DNA of 56,217 nt from CAYOSU01 sp964541255 (GCA_964541255.1 CAZIPL010000006.1:1-56217), one strand, 5' to 3'. Counted from the first letter of the stretch, positions 17,137-24,969 are shown. Notes: generated by a model from the sequence alone, not told the origin. A program made the numbers and translations.

Positions 17137-17505
17137 TTACTTTCCTCTCTTTTTCGACGGCGATTTGCTCATTCCGACGATCTCGCCGTTATTTCCGCCC
17201 TCGGGGAAGCTTACGTCGGGATACGCGGGCGACGTTACGATTCCCTTTGCAGCCGTGGAATTCGGTTTCGGTGTTTTCTTGTTTACTCTTGCCGACGGCT
17301 TGACCTTTTCGTCCATGCGAGAGGAAGTAACTTCGGATTTTTTCGTCGGCTTTCCGCTCATCTTTTCTTCGGCGGTTTTCGTTGCCGTTGACTTAGATTG
17401 CTTTTCCGACGGCATTTTTACGATGTTCTTTTCCGTAGTTTTAGACTTAGCCGTTTCTGTCTTTGCTCGGTTTGCACTTTTTTTCGTTTCTTTGATTTCC
17501 TTCAT
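17137..17505 (-). CDS. Lysine-rich low-complexity protein between sleB and ypeB
   Basis: 122 residues, not recognised as a family. About a fifth of residues are Lys, with many Thr, Ser and Ala and no hydrophobic segment, so it should be highly basic and disordered; the C-terminal part (AYPDVSFPEGGNNGEIVGM) is less repetitive. SD AGAGG precedes the ATG at 17505, 16 bases after the sleB stop, and ypeB starts one base after its own stop, so it is co-translated. By place and composition it might be a forespore DNA-, cortex- or SleB/YpeB-associated protein; this is inference. Confidence 0.75.
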   Translation of the reverse strand: MKEIKETKKSANRAKTETAKSKTTEKNIVKMPSEKQSKSTATKTAEEKMSGKPTKKSEVTSSRMDEKVKPSARVNKKTPKPNSTAAKGIVTSPAYPDVSFPEGGNNGEIVGMSKSPSKKRGK

Positions 17506-17521
17506 ATTTCACCTCTTGAAA

Positions 17522-18193
17522 TTATATTGAAAAGACGTGTTTTCCTATCTTGACAACCGTCTTTGTAGACCATATCCATTTGCTCGTAGCCGTTGCGGGG
17601 TTATAGTAATATAAACACCCGTAAGTCGGATCCCAACCGTTCATCGCGTCTTTCGCCGCCCTTATACATTCGTCGTTGGGCGTTAGGTTTATCTGCCCGT
17701 CGTTAACGCAAGTAAACGCCCACGGCTGATATATTACGCCGCTAATAGTGTTTGGAAATTTCGACGACTTAACTCTGTTCAAAACAACCGCTCCTACCGC
17801 GACCTTTCCCGTATACGGCTCTCCGCGCGCTTCGGCGTATATGCACTTTGCAAGAAGATATACGTCGGAGCTTGTATACCCCGAAGAATCCGATGTGGAT
17901 ATTCCGAGCGCAGATAAAGTTTTCTGCCCCGCGATTCCGTCAACGGTAAGCCCGTAAGCCTTTTGCATTTTCTTTACCGCGGCTTTCGTCCTTGCGCCGT
18001 AAATTCCGTCGGGCTTATCGCTCAAAAAGCCTTGGTTTTTAAGCTCTTGTTGAAGCTTTTTGACAGTGTCGCCGCGAGAACCCTCTTTCAAAACAAGTGC
18101 GGAAGCGTCCTCTTTTTCAAGGCACACGACTATTCCTACTACAACAGCCACGCACAAAACAAGCGACGTTATGATTATGCCTTTCTTTTTCAT
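17522..18193 (-). CDS. sleB: Spore cortex-lytic enzyme SleB
   Basis: 223 residues. Lytic transglycosylase that degrades muramic-delta-lactam-containing cortex peptidoglycan during germination. Seen: N-terminal hydrophobic signal/anchor (about 5-24), peptidoglycan-binding domain 1 (about 35-95, with GSRGDTVKKLQQEL), then the Hydrolase_2 catalytic domain (about 115-223) with the catalytic Glu in KCIYAEARGEP and the later WAFTCVNDG and YYYNPATA motifs. It overlaps spoIIR by four bases at its start and shares its operon with ypeB. Confidence 0.95.
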   Translation of the reverse strand: MKKKGIIITSLVLCVAVVVGIVVCLEKEDASALVLKEGSRGDTVKKLQQELKNQGFLSDKPDGIYGARTKAAVKKMQKAYGLTVDGIAGQKTLSALGISTSDSSGYTSSDVYLLAKCIYAEARGEPYTGKVAVGAVVLNRVKSSKFPNTISGVIYQPWAFTCVNDGQINLTPNDECIRAAKDAMNGWDPTYGCLYYYNPATATSKWIWSTKTVVKIGKHVFSI

Positions 18194-18708
18194 TCAAACT
18201 CCTTGACTATTTTTTTATAAGCCTCGATTATTCGCGACCTATATATTATTTTGTGTCCGTCGATTTCTTTTCCGTAACATAAACGGGGATATAAAACGCA
18301 CCACCAATTATCTCCAGTTCCCTCGCCTAAGGTAATCACAAGTGCGTTATAGCTGCCGCTTTCGAAAAACACGTTTCCATAAGACCTTGACGGAAAATCG
18401 GCGTTTTTAATTTCAACTTTAGCTCCGTAATTTGCGTTAAGCTCGCATAATTTTTGCAAAACGATTTCTTTCAGCGTTTCGATGTTGCTTTTCAAAAACT
18501 CTGCGGTTTCTTTCAGCGTTTCTTTATCGCAGTTTTCCGCTAAAAACTCGTTGACGACTTTCGCGACTTCTTTTTTTATCTCAATATCCGAAGTCGAATC
18601 GGAATTTGCTTTGACGTGAAGTCGAAGCACTTCGTCGCTTCCGAAAAAGGACATAACAAGTATCGCGACGGAAATTATGATTATTAAAAATATCGCAAGT
18701 CTTTTCAT
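18190..18708 (-). CDS. spoIIR: Stage II sporulation protein R
   Basis: 172 residues. Forespore-secreted signal that activates SpoIIGA and thereby processing of pro-sigma-E in the mother cell. Seen: N-terminal signal/anchor helix (about 3-22), the signature LRLHVKANSDS (about 29-39), and the C-terminal WWCVLYPRLCYG motif. First gene of an operon with sleB, which is unusual because spoIIR is an early sigma-F gene and sleB-ypeB are late sigma-G genes. A sigma-F-like promoter lies 34-62 bases upstream. Confidence 0.9.
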   Translation of the reverse strand: MKRLAIFLIIIISVAILVMSFFGSDEVLRLHVKANSDSTSDIEIKKEVAKVVNEFLAENCDKETLKETAEFLKSNIETLKEIVLQKLCELNANYGAKVEIKNADFPSRSYGNVFFESGSYNALVITLGEGTGDNWWCVLYPRLCYGKEIDGHKIIYRSRIIEAYKKIVKEFE

Positions 18709-18741
18709 TGACTTTTCCTTTATCTTTTTTCTATCGAATCT

Positions 18742-18770
18742 ATTTTTGACACAAAAAAATCGTTTTATAC
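18742..18770 (-). promoter_or_regulatory. Candidate sigma-F promoter of spoIIR
   Basis: On the minus strand GTATA (18766-18770) is followed, after 15 bases, by GTCAAAAAT (18742-18750). The sigma-F consensus is GTATA, 15-16 bases, GGnnAnAnT, so only the second G of the -10 differs. It ends 33 bases before the spoIIR ATG, and spoIIR is sigma-F dependent in Bacillus. Agreement of motif, spacing and gene supports it. Confidence 0.55.
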
Positions 18771-19027
18771 AAAACTTATTACAATAATTATTTAGACTTT
18801 AGAGGCTACACTTCTTTTCTTCGAACAGTTATTACTTGCTTTTTTTATGGGAATTTGTTATTATTTTTATGAACGATATCTATTCAATCGGCAAAGATAA
18901 AAGTAAGAAAAGCAAAATAAAAGACGTGTTTTAGGCAATCTCCGAAAAAGCATGCTTAAAATTATTAAGGCGTTTTATAGAGACGCTTTTTTTATAAACA
19001 TCTTTCGCCGAAAAAGGTGAAGTACCA
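18771..19027. other. Divergent intergenic region, spoIIR and ABC exporter
   Basis: AT-rich. Holds a stretch at 18890-18945 resembling the window's dispersed repeat (AAAAGACGTGTTTTAGG), and an imperfect hairpin at about 18973-19000 (AAGGCGT / ACGCTTT followed by T7) that looks like a terminator or leader attenuator before the ABC gene. A 21-codon ATG frame at 18869 has no SD and is not called. Confidence 0.4.
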
Positions 19028-20785
19028 ATGAAGAAAAGAACAACAGACAAAAAACAGAAAGGAATTCTTTCGCGATTTGTGCCTTATTACAAGCCGCACT
19101 TAAAGCTTTTTATTATCGATATGTGCTGCGCGTTCATAATCTCTTGCATAAACTTGGTTTATCCGATTATTACAAGAAGCATTATCAACGTTTATGTCCC
19201 GAATAAAGCCATCGAATCTATGCTTATTGCTCTCGGCGCGCTCTTTTTTATGTATCTTATTAAGGCGCTGCTCAATTTCGTTTTGCAATATTGGGGACAT
19301 TTGGTAGGCGTAAGAATGCAAGCCGACATGAGACGCGAGCTTTTCACTCACCTAGAGAAAATGCCCTTTTCGTATTTCGACGAGAACAAAACGGGCTCCA
19401 TTCTTTCAAGGCTCACAAGCGACCTATTCGAAATCTCCGAGCTTGCCCACCACGGCCCCGAGGACATATTCCTTTCGGTCATTACAATTATCGGTTCGTT
19501 TATCGTTCTTTCGACGATAAACTTCAAGCTTTCGCTCATTATCTTTGCGTTCATTCCCGTCGGAGTGCTTTTCATCGTTTTGATGAGAAAGCGACTCAGC
19601 GCGTCGTCGAAAAAGCTCCGTGAAAAAACTTCCGAAATCAACGCGCAAATCGAAAGTGCCGTTTCGGGTATCAGAGTGGCAAGAGCGTATACGGGGGAAT
19701 CGCACGAGATCGAGCGTTTCGACAGCTGCAACAAGGAGTTCGTCGAAGCAAACGGCGAAAGATATAAGACTATGGGGCAGTTCTTCTCTTCCACGCAGTT
19801 TTATCTCGACATCATTTATTTCGTCGTTCTTTTGGCGGGCGGTCTGTTTTTCTATTTCGGAGAAATCGACCTTGCCGACTTTTTGACATATATTCTTTAT
19901 ATCTCGACTCTCATATCCCCTATCCGCGTTCTCTCCTCCATTTTCGAGCAAATTCAGCTCGGCATGTCGGGCTTTAGAAGATTTACGGAAATTATGGATA
20001 TGCCTACGGAAACGGAAAACGAAAACGCGGTCGATATTGGCAAGCTTTCGGGCGACATCAAATTTGAAAACGTGGCGTTTTCATATGACAACTCCGAGGA
20101 CAGAAACGTCATCGAAAACTTCGATATGCATATCCCCGCAGGAAAAACCGTTGCGCTTGTAGGCCCCTCGGGCGGCGGCAAAACGACTATTTGCCACCTT
20201 ATACCGAGATTTTACGATATCGAAAAGGGTAAGATTTCAATCGACGGCAAAGACATCACTCAAATGACGCGAAGCTCTCTTCGCAAAAACATCGCCATCG
20301 TTCAGCAAGACGTTTTCCTTTTTAACGCAACAATAAAAGAAAACATCGCTTACGGCGATTTCTCAGCTTCCGACGAAGACATAATAAATGCTGCAAAAAG
20401 AGCCAATATTCACGATTATATAGTTTCTCTTCCCGACGGCTACGACACCAACATCGGCGAGCGCGGAGTTAAGCTTTCGGGCGGACAAAAGCAACGTATT
20501 TCGATTGCGAGAGCATTTTTGAAAAACTCCCCTATCCTCATTCTCGACGAAGCGACGAGCGCTCTTGACAACGCGACGGAAATGCTTATTCAAGAATCTT
20601 TGTCGGAGCTTTCGAAAGGTCGCACGACGCTCGTTGTCGCGCATAGGCTTTCGACAATCAAAAACGCCGACGAGATTCTTGTCATTACAGACGAGGGCGT
20701 CAAGGAAAGCGGTACGCACGAAGAGCTTATCGAAAAGGGCGGAATTTATAAAACTCTTTACGAATTCCAATTCAAGAACCTATAA
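19028..20785 (+). CDS. Half-size ABC exporter (BmrA/MsbA type)
   Basis: 585 residues: six-helix ABC transmembrane domain (about 20-310) fused to one nucleotide-binding domain (about 340-585). Seen: Walker A VGPSGGGKTT, Q-loop, signature LSGGQKQR, Walker B ILILDEATSALD and the H-loop VVAHRLS. Functions as a homodimer, or as a heterodimer with another half-transporter, exporting a lipid, peptide or drug; substrate unknown. SD-like AAGGTG ten bases before the ATG. Monocistronic as far as can be seen. Confidence 0.93.
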   Translation: MKKRTTDKKQKGILSRFVPYYKPHLKLFIIDMCCAFIISCINLVYPIITRSIINVYVPNKAIESMLIALGALFFMYLIKALLNFVLQYWGHLVGVRMQADMRRELFTHLEKMPFSYFDENKTGSILSRLTSDLFEISELAHHGPEDIFLSVITIIGSFIVLSTINFKLSLIIFAFIPVGVLFIVLMRKRLSASSKKLREKTSEINAQIESAVSGIRVARAYTGESHEIERFDSCNKEFVEANGERYKTMGQFFSSTQFYLDIIYFVVLLAGGLFFYFGEIDLADFLTYILYISTLISPIRVLSSIFEQIQLGMSGFRRFTEIMDMPTETENENAVDIGKLSGDIKFENVAFSYDNSEDRNVIENFDMHIPAGKTVALVGPSGGGKTTICHLIPRFYDIEKGKISIDGKDITQMTRSSLRKNIAIVQQDVFLFNATIKENIAYGDFSASDEDIINAAKRANIHDYIVSLPDGYDTNIGERGVKLSGGQKQRISIARAFLKNSPILILDEATSALDNATEMLIQESLSELSKGRTTLVVAHRLSTIKNADEILVITDEGVKESGTHEELIEKGGIYKTLYEFQFKNL

Positions 20786-20951
20786 TCAATAAAAAGCAAT
20801 CTTTTATTCAACGATATAACCTTTGCAAAACAATAACGCTTGCTACGAATCTGTCGTTAGAATCATATCCGAAAAAAATTGAACTTTCCTCACATTTCAT
20901 AGTCGGAAAATTCTTAAAAAAGTAGAATAATAAAAACAAAGGAGAATTTTT

Positions 20952-21491
20952 ATGGAAAACAAATACAAAGGAACACAAACGGAAAAGAACCTCCTCGAAG
21001 CGTTCGCAGGAGAATCTCAGGCAAGAAACAAGTATACTTATTTCGCATCGACAGCTAAAAAAGAGGGCTTCGAACAGATTTCCGCAATTTTCACTAAGAC
21101 TGCGGACAACGAAAAAGAACACGCTAAAATGTGGTTTAAGGAACTTAACGGTATCGGCAATACAGCAGAGAACCTCGCTGCGGCAGCAGACGGCGAAAAC
21201 TACGAATGGACGAATATGTACGAAGGCTTTGCCAAGACAGCCGAAGAGGTAGGTTTCAAAGAGCTTGCCGCTAAATTCAGGCTTGTAGCGGCAATCGAGA
21301 AAAAGCACGAGGAACGTTATCGTGCACTTCTAAGAAACGTCGAAGCGCAAGAAGTTTTCGCTAAAAGCGAAGTTAAGGTTTGGGAATGCAGAAATTGCGG
21401 ACATATTGTTGTAGGCAAAAACGCTCCCGAAATCTGTCCCACTTGCGCACACCCGAAAGCATATTTCGAAATCAGAGAAGAAAATTATTAA
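20952..21491 (+). CDS. rbr: Rubrerythrin
   Basis: 179 residues. NADH-linked peroxidase that removes hydrogen peroxide in anaerobes. Seen: ferritin-like four-helix diiron domain (about 1-140) with EKNLLEAFAGESQARNKY, the EHAKMW and EKKHEERY ligand helices, and a C-terminal rubredoxin-type FeS4 domain with CRNCGH and CPTCAHP. Strong SD AAAGGAG precedes the ATG. Independent gene with its own downstream hairpin. No PerR box recognised upstream. Confidence 0.97.
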   Translation: MENKYKGTQTEKNLLEAFAGESQARNKYTYFASTAKKEGFEQISAIFTKTADNEKEHAKMWFKELNGIGNTAENLAAAADGENYEWTNMYEGFAKTAEEVGFKELAAKFRLVAAIEKKHEERYRALLRNVEAQEVFAKSEVKVWECRNCGHIVVGKNAPEICPTCAHPKAYFEIREENY

Positions 21492-21518
21492 GCATATTTG
21501 AGATAGAACAACTTGTAC

Positions 21519-21552
21519 AAAAGCCCTTAGGAAGCATTTCTAAGGCTTTATT
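21519..21552 (+). terminator. Probable terminator of rubrerythrin
   Basis: AAAGCCCTTAG (21520-21530) pairs with CTAAGGCTTT (21540-21549) with one bulged base; loop GAAGCATTT; followed by ATTTA, so the T-run is weak. It lies 28 bases after the rubrerythrin stop. Confidence 0.5.
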
Positions 21553-21640
21553 TAGGCGACTTTGTTGCCGATAGCGTTGGAAGAAAACCCGTTCTCGTTG
21601 CTTCGGGCTTTATGACTGCGTTTGGCGTTATTTTTTCAAT
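21540..21640 (+). pseudogene. Fragment of an MFS transporter gene
   Basis: In one frame 21549-21633 reads LGDFVADSVGRKPVLVASGF followed by MTAFGVIFSI, which matches major facilitator motif A (GxLaDrxGRkpvl) and the next helix. The frame has a stop just upstream (21528) and loses similarity after about 21640. So this is a ~30-codon relic of a transporter, left between the rubrerythrin hairpin and a strong terminator that may have belonged to the lost gene. Chance similarity is possible but the motif is long. Confidence 0.5.
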
Positions 21641-21685
21641 AAATCTAAAACATTCAAATAAAATTAACTATTACAACACATAAAA

Positions 21686-21713
21686 GCCCCTCTTCACGAG
21701 GGGCGATTTTTTT
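21686..21713 (+). terminator. Strong Rho-independent terminator
   Basis: GCCCCTC (21686-21692), loop TTCAC, GAGGGGC (21698-21704), then GATTTTTTT. It ends transcription from the plus strand, either of rubrerythrin or of the decayed MFS gene. Confidence 0.85.
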
Positions 21714-21942
21714 AGAAAAATACTTTTGCAAAACTACGCTCGGCTGAAAAGCCTTGTAATTTTTGCTATCTTGCTTTAAAAGGACGAAAATGCTTCAATC
21801 TAAAAAGCACGAAGCGATTGTTTTATTATAAGTCTATCGTCGGCTTTACGTATTTTTATTATCCGTTGAAAGACGTCGGCAATTGAGCAATAACTGCAAT
21901 TAATCTCTAAAATCCGTGTTGGACTTAATCATAATACTTAAA
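21714..21942. other. Intergenic sequence without recognised content
   Basis: Convergent spacer between the plus-strand terminator and the end of the collagen-like gene. Both strands were read; no gene, RNA or repeat could be supported. Confidence 0.4.
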
Positions 21943-22479
21943 TCAAGCAAGCTTAACTACCGTCATTCCCGCTTCACCCAACGTAATAGCCGAAGTCGAA
22001 CCGTTAACAAGCGTAAGCCTTGTCGAAGCCGAAACGGTTACGATTGTCGATGCGACGGCGTTTTGCGCTATTTCGCCCTGCGTTGACGTCGCGGTCGAGT
22101 AAGTCGTTCCGCCTGCCGTCAACCTAACCTCAAGCGCCGTTTCTGCCGTTGCCGCGGTGCCGTTTACGTAGTAGTTGACAAGGTACGTTCCCGAATCTAC
22201 AACGACGGCGTTACTCTCAACCCGTATTGTCGTATTTGGCGTTGCGGCTTGTTGAGTTATCGGAAAAACCGCATTGGCATCAACTGTGCCGCTGTTTACC
22301 ATTGCATAAAGCGCGTCCGAAAGACCGGCAGCACCTTGCGCGCCCGTTGCTCCCGTAGCACCGGTTGCTCCCGTCAGTCCGCGCGGTCCCATTGCGCCTT
22401 GGACATATACGACTCGCTCAATATTTCTTCGGTTATCGAATCTACCTTGACAATTTGGTTTTTTGTTACAACATAGCAT
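21943..22479 (-). CDS. Short collagen-like (BclA-type) surface protein, probable spore coat/exosporium protein
   Basis: 178 residues. Seen: Cys-rich N-terminus (MLCCNKKPNC), a short collagen-like stretch of Gly-X-Y triplets (about 29-52, GPRGLTGATGATGATGAQG), and a C-terminal beta-rich domain (about 55-178) of the BclA/C1q-like type that trimerises collagen-like stalks. In Bacillus and Clostridium such proteins form hair-like filaments on the spore surface; here the stalk is very short. A strong SD (GGGAGG) precedes the ATG, and a sigma-K-like promoter is visible upstream, in keeping with late mother-cell expression. Confidence 0.85.
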   Translation of the reverse strand: MLCCNKKPNCQGRFDNRRNIERVVYVQGAMGPRGLTGATGATGATGAQGAAGLSDALYAMVNSGTVDANAVFPITQQAATPNTTIRVESNAVVVDSGTYLVNYYVNGTAATAETALEVRLTAGGTTYSTATSTQGEIAQNAVASTIVTVSASTRLTLVNGSTSAITLGEAGMTVVKLA

Positions 22480-22502
22480 AAAGTATACCTCCCTCTTTGC
22501 TT

Positions 22503-22530
22503 CATACTATGATTTGACGCTCTTCTTTGT
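22503..22530 (-). promoter_or_regulatory. Candidate sigma-K promoter of the collagen-like gene
   Basis: On the minus strand AC (22529-22530), 17 bases, CATAGTATG (22503-22511); sigma-K consensus is AC, 16-17 bases, CATAnnnTA, so one position differs. It lies 24 bases before the ATG. The weak consensus makes this tentative. Confidence 0.35.
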
Positions 22531-22546
22531 GAAAGCTTCTTACATT

Positions 22547-22580
22547 AAAAAAACAAGCCCGATAGGACTTGTTTTTTATT
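22547..22580 (-). terminator. Terminator of the decarboxylase beta-gamma genes
   Basis: On the minus strand AACAAG-T-CC, loop TATC, GG-G-CTTGTT followed by TTTTT. It lies about 50 bases past the gamma-subunit stop and ahead of the collagen-like gene's promoter. Confidence 0.75.
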
Positions 22581-22626
22581 ATTTTATTTATTTTGATTAA
22601 ATATTTTTTTGATACAAAGCTCGATG

Positions 22627-22794
22627 TTATTCTTCTTCCTTTTCTTCGTTCGCGTGCTTAGCGTCTACCTTTGCGGAAACCTTTCCGAAAGCAACGATGA
22701 AAAGAACGATAACGCCGGTAACGACGAATATTCCGAGCATGCCCTTTCCCATAAGAACGAGGGACTGTAAAAATTGTTCAACGTTTATATTCAT
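22627..22794 (-). CDS. Small OadG-like gamma subunit of a Na+-pumping decarboxylase
   Basis: 55 residues: short periplasmic start, one transmembrane helix (about 13-36, MGKGMLGIFVVTGVIVLF), then a charged tail rich in Lys and Glu. This is the OadG/MmdD/GcdD gamma-subunit pattern, a single-helix assembly subunit. The SD is strong (AAGGGAGG, 6 bases before ATG), 13 bases after the beta-subunit stop. It links the beta subunit to the soluble carboxyltransferase, whose gene is not in the window. Confidence 0.85.
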   Translation of the reverse strand: MNINVEQFLQSLVLMGKGMLGIFVVTGVIVLFIVAFGKVSAKVDAKHANEEKEEE

Positions 22795-22807
22795 AACAAT
22801 ACCTCCC

Positions 22808-23944
22808 TTATACCAACGGGCTGACGAGGCTTATGATAAGTCCGCCTGCGATTACGGAAGCGATCTGTCCGGATACGTTTACGCCGACAGACTGCATCAA
22901 AATGAAGTTGGTAGGATCTTCTTTAAGCGCCATTTTATGAACTACTCTCGACGACATCGGGAATGCGGAAATACCTGCGGCACCGATCATCGGGTTGAGC
23001 TTCTTACCCTCAGGCAAGAACAAGTTGAGAAGCTTTGCGAAAAGTACGCCGCCTGCGGTATCGAAAATAAATGCGATAAGTCCGAGTCCCAAAATGAGAA
23101 GAGTGTTCCAATTGAGGAAGTATTCCGCCTGCATCTTTGTCGCAACGGTGATTCCGAGGAAAAGCGTTACGAGGTTTGCAAGAACGTTCTGTGCCGTTTC
23201 GGAAAGAGATTTCAAAACGCCGCACTCTCTCAAAAGGTTACCGAACATCAAAAAGCCGATAAGAGCAACGGATCTCGGAGAAACAAGACCTACGATGACG
23301 GTAATTGCGATCGGGAAAATGATTCTCGTTCTCTTGCTGATAGAATTCTGCTTGTAAGGCATTCTGATGAGACGCTCTTTCTTGGTCGTCAAAAGCTTAA
23401 TGATAGGCGGCTGAACGATAGGAACGAGTGCCATATAAGAATACGCCGCGACAATGATAGCTCCGAGATAATTCGAACCGAAGAAGTTCGCTACGAAAAT
23501 AGACGTAGGGCCGTCGGCAGCTCCGATTACGGCGATAGAAGCGGCGTCTTTCAAATCGAAGCCCAAAAGGCTTGCCATCGAAAGCGTGAAGAAAATTCCG
23601 AACTGAGCCGCAGCACCGAAAAGCATAAGCTTAGGATCGTTAAGCAAAGGCCCGAAGTCGATCATTGCGCCGATACCGATGAAAAGCAAGAGCGGGAAAA
23701 GCTCGTTTGCGATACCGGAATTGAACAATACGTCCAAAACACCGATTTCGGCTACTCCGTCATATATCTGCGTAACAGCGCCCGACAAGGGCAAGTTTAC
23801 CAAAATCGCGCCGAAGCCCATAGGCAACAAAAGCGAAGGCTCCATATCTTTCTTTATTGCCAAATAAATCAAGACTGCGCCGATGACCCACATGACGACC
23901 TGCTGCCAGGTTATCGCCAAAAGGCCTTCATACAATATTTCCAT
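22808..23944 (-). CDS. Na+-transporting carboxylic-acid decarboxylase beta subunit (OadB/GcdB/MmdB)
   Basis: 378-residue polytopic membrane protein that decarboxylates carboxybiotin while exporting Na+. Seen: nine or more hydrophobic segments and the family motifs GAADGPTSIFVANFF (with the key Asp), SAFPMSSRVV and NVSGQIASVIAGG. The enzyme may be oxaloacetate, methylmalonyl-CoA or glutaconyl-CoA decarboxylase; beta subunits alone do not tell. Only beta and gamma are here; alpha and biotin-carrier subunits must lie elsewhere. SD GGAGG seven bases before the ATG; the leader has two hairpins. Confidence 0.95.
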   Translation of the reverse strand: MEILYEGLLAITWQQVVMWVIGAVLIYLAIKKDMEPSLLLPMGFGAILVNLPLSGAVTQIYDGVAEIGVLDVLFNSGIANELFPLLLFIGIGAMIDFGPLLNDPKLMLFGAAAQFGIFFTLSMASLLGFDLKDAASIAVIGAADGPTSIFVANFFGSNYLGAIIVAAYSYMALVPIVQPPIIKLLTTKKERLIRMPYKQNSISKRTRIIFPIAITVIVGLVSPRSVALIGFLMFGNLLRECGVLKSLSETAQNVLANLVTLFLGITVATKMQAEYFLNWNTLLILGLGLIAFIFDTAGGVLFAKLLNLFLPEGKKLNPMIGAAGISAFPMSSRVVHKMALKEDPTNFILMQSVGVNVSGQIASVIAGGLIISLVSPLV

Positions 23945-23955
23945 ATTCCTCCTTT

Positions 23956-24022
23956 TTAGCCGAAAGGGTTTTGCCTACTTTCGACCATATAAAAAGCCCG
24001 ACATAATCGAGGCTTAGTTTTA
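23956..24022 (-). promoter_or_regulatory. Structured leader of the decarboxylase operon
   Basis: On the minus strand a hairpin AAGCC-t-CGA / TCG-g-GCTT followed by TTTTATA (24014 to about 23987) and a second hairpin CGAAAG / CTTTCG (23982 to 23957) stand right before the SD. The sequence AAGTAGG(T/C)AAAAC occurs twice, once on each side of the first hairpin. This looks like a terminator plus repeated element in a 5' leader, but may also be the end of an upstream transcript. Confidence 0.35.
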
Positions 24023-24274
24023 CCTACTTAGAAGAAGCGAAAACTTCCAATTATATATTAGCAAAACACGCAAGCATTGTCAAACGAATAAGCAAAACGA
24101 CATATCGCAAAAGCCGTAAAATTGTTATATTAAGTTATATTAAAATCATTTTTCAAAACCCGTGTTGATATAAGCAAAGCATTGGCTAAGCTATGAAATA
24201 TTACGCAAATGATGTTTATTCGATAGACTATCATAGGTTAGCTTTATTCATAGGAACAAGGCTTTCCCACTAAA
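24023..24274. other. Intergenic region with weak repeat similarity
   Basis: AT-rich sequence between the decarboxylase leader and the YhhN terminator. 24170-24240 contains TTCGATAGACTATCATAGGTTAGC, split here as TTCGATAGACTATCA plus TAGGTTAGC, faintly resembling the dispersed repeat described at 54375. Nothing else recognised. Confidence 0.3.
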
Positions 24275-24302
24275 AATAAAAAAGGATGTGAAAATCACAA
24301 TC
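24275..24302 (-). terminator. Terminator overlapping the yhhN stop codon
   Basis: On the minus strand GGAT-t-GTGA, loop TTT, TCAC-ATCC followed by TTTTTTATTTTT. The TGA stop codon of the YhhN gene is within the 5' arm, so translation termination and the transcription terminator coincide. Confidence 0.75.
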
Positions 24303-24969
24303 CTATGGATAATACTATTAAAAGAAGTCCTACGAAATAAAAGAGGCTGTTTAATCTCACAATCCACTTTTTGCCCGTCACGATAAATCGGTCTACCGTC
24401 AAAATCAAGTCGCTTATCATGAACATAATAGAGCCTATTCCCATTAAAAGATAGGGCGTTTCGGGCATAAGTATAACGCACGCCAAGCCGAACATTCCGT
24501 GCAAGAAAATCGAAGAAAGATATGCAGTCATCGAAAGACGCATTTTGCCGAGCTTAATTACGTCGGGGAATTTTTTCGCTAAAAGTCCGAAGGTCAAAAC
24601 AAGCGCGATCCACGCTATAAAAACCCAAAAATAATCTTTGAAAACAAAGCCCGAATCGGAAAGAAGCGCGACATAAAAAACGGAAAAGCAGATGTTTCCG
24701 CTAAAGAAGAAGTCTCCCCCTTTTTTCAAATCGAAAACAAGCGCGAGATCGCCCAAGAACGAAAAGAAAAGGGCTATTATCATAATAAGGCGGAATGACG
24801 CTATTTCATAGTTTTGCAAGTAATTCACGATCGCATATGAAAGATACATCGTCGCCATGATATATTTATTCACAGTGCGGTATTTGAGCTTGCCGCTTGT
24901 TCTCGTATAGAAATAGCAACAAAGCGCAAGAAGATATACCGCTATAAAAATTATTTTCAAAGCACCCAT
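24295..24969 (-). CDS. YhhN/TMEM86-family membrane protein (lysoplasmalogenase-like)
   Basis: 224 residues with about eight transmembrane helices. Seen: FSFLGDLALVFD (about residue 70) and GSIMFMISDLILTVDRF (about 180), the two Asp-containing motifs of the YhhN family, whose mammalian member hydrolyses lysoplasmalogens. Clostridia make plasmalogens anaerobically, so a role in ether-lipid turnover is sensible, though inferred. SD AGGAG precedes the ATG. Monocistronic. Confidence 0.85.
   Translation of the reverse strand: MGALKIIFIAVYLLALCCYFYTRTSGKLKYRTVNKYIMATMYLSYAIVNYLQNYEIASFRLIMIIALFFSFLGDLALVFDLKKGGDFFFSGNICFSVFYVALLSDSGFVFKDYFWVFIAWIALVLTFGLLAKKFPDVIKLGKMRLSMTAYLSSIFLHGMFGLACVILMPETPYLLMGIGSIMFMISDLILTVDRFIVTGKKWIVRLNSLFYFVGLLLIVLSIGL

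Noticed and set aside
18869..18934. 21-codon frame MNDIYSIGKDKSKK... upstream of the ABC exporter
   Set aside because: No SD, very short, overlaps repeat-like sequence.
22697..23959. Long open frame (420 codons) on the plus strand across the decarboxylase beta gene
   Set aside because: It is antisense to a clear OadB/GcdB gene, its composition is unnaturally Arg/Cys/His-rich, and there is no SD.
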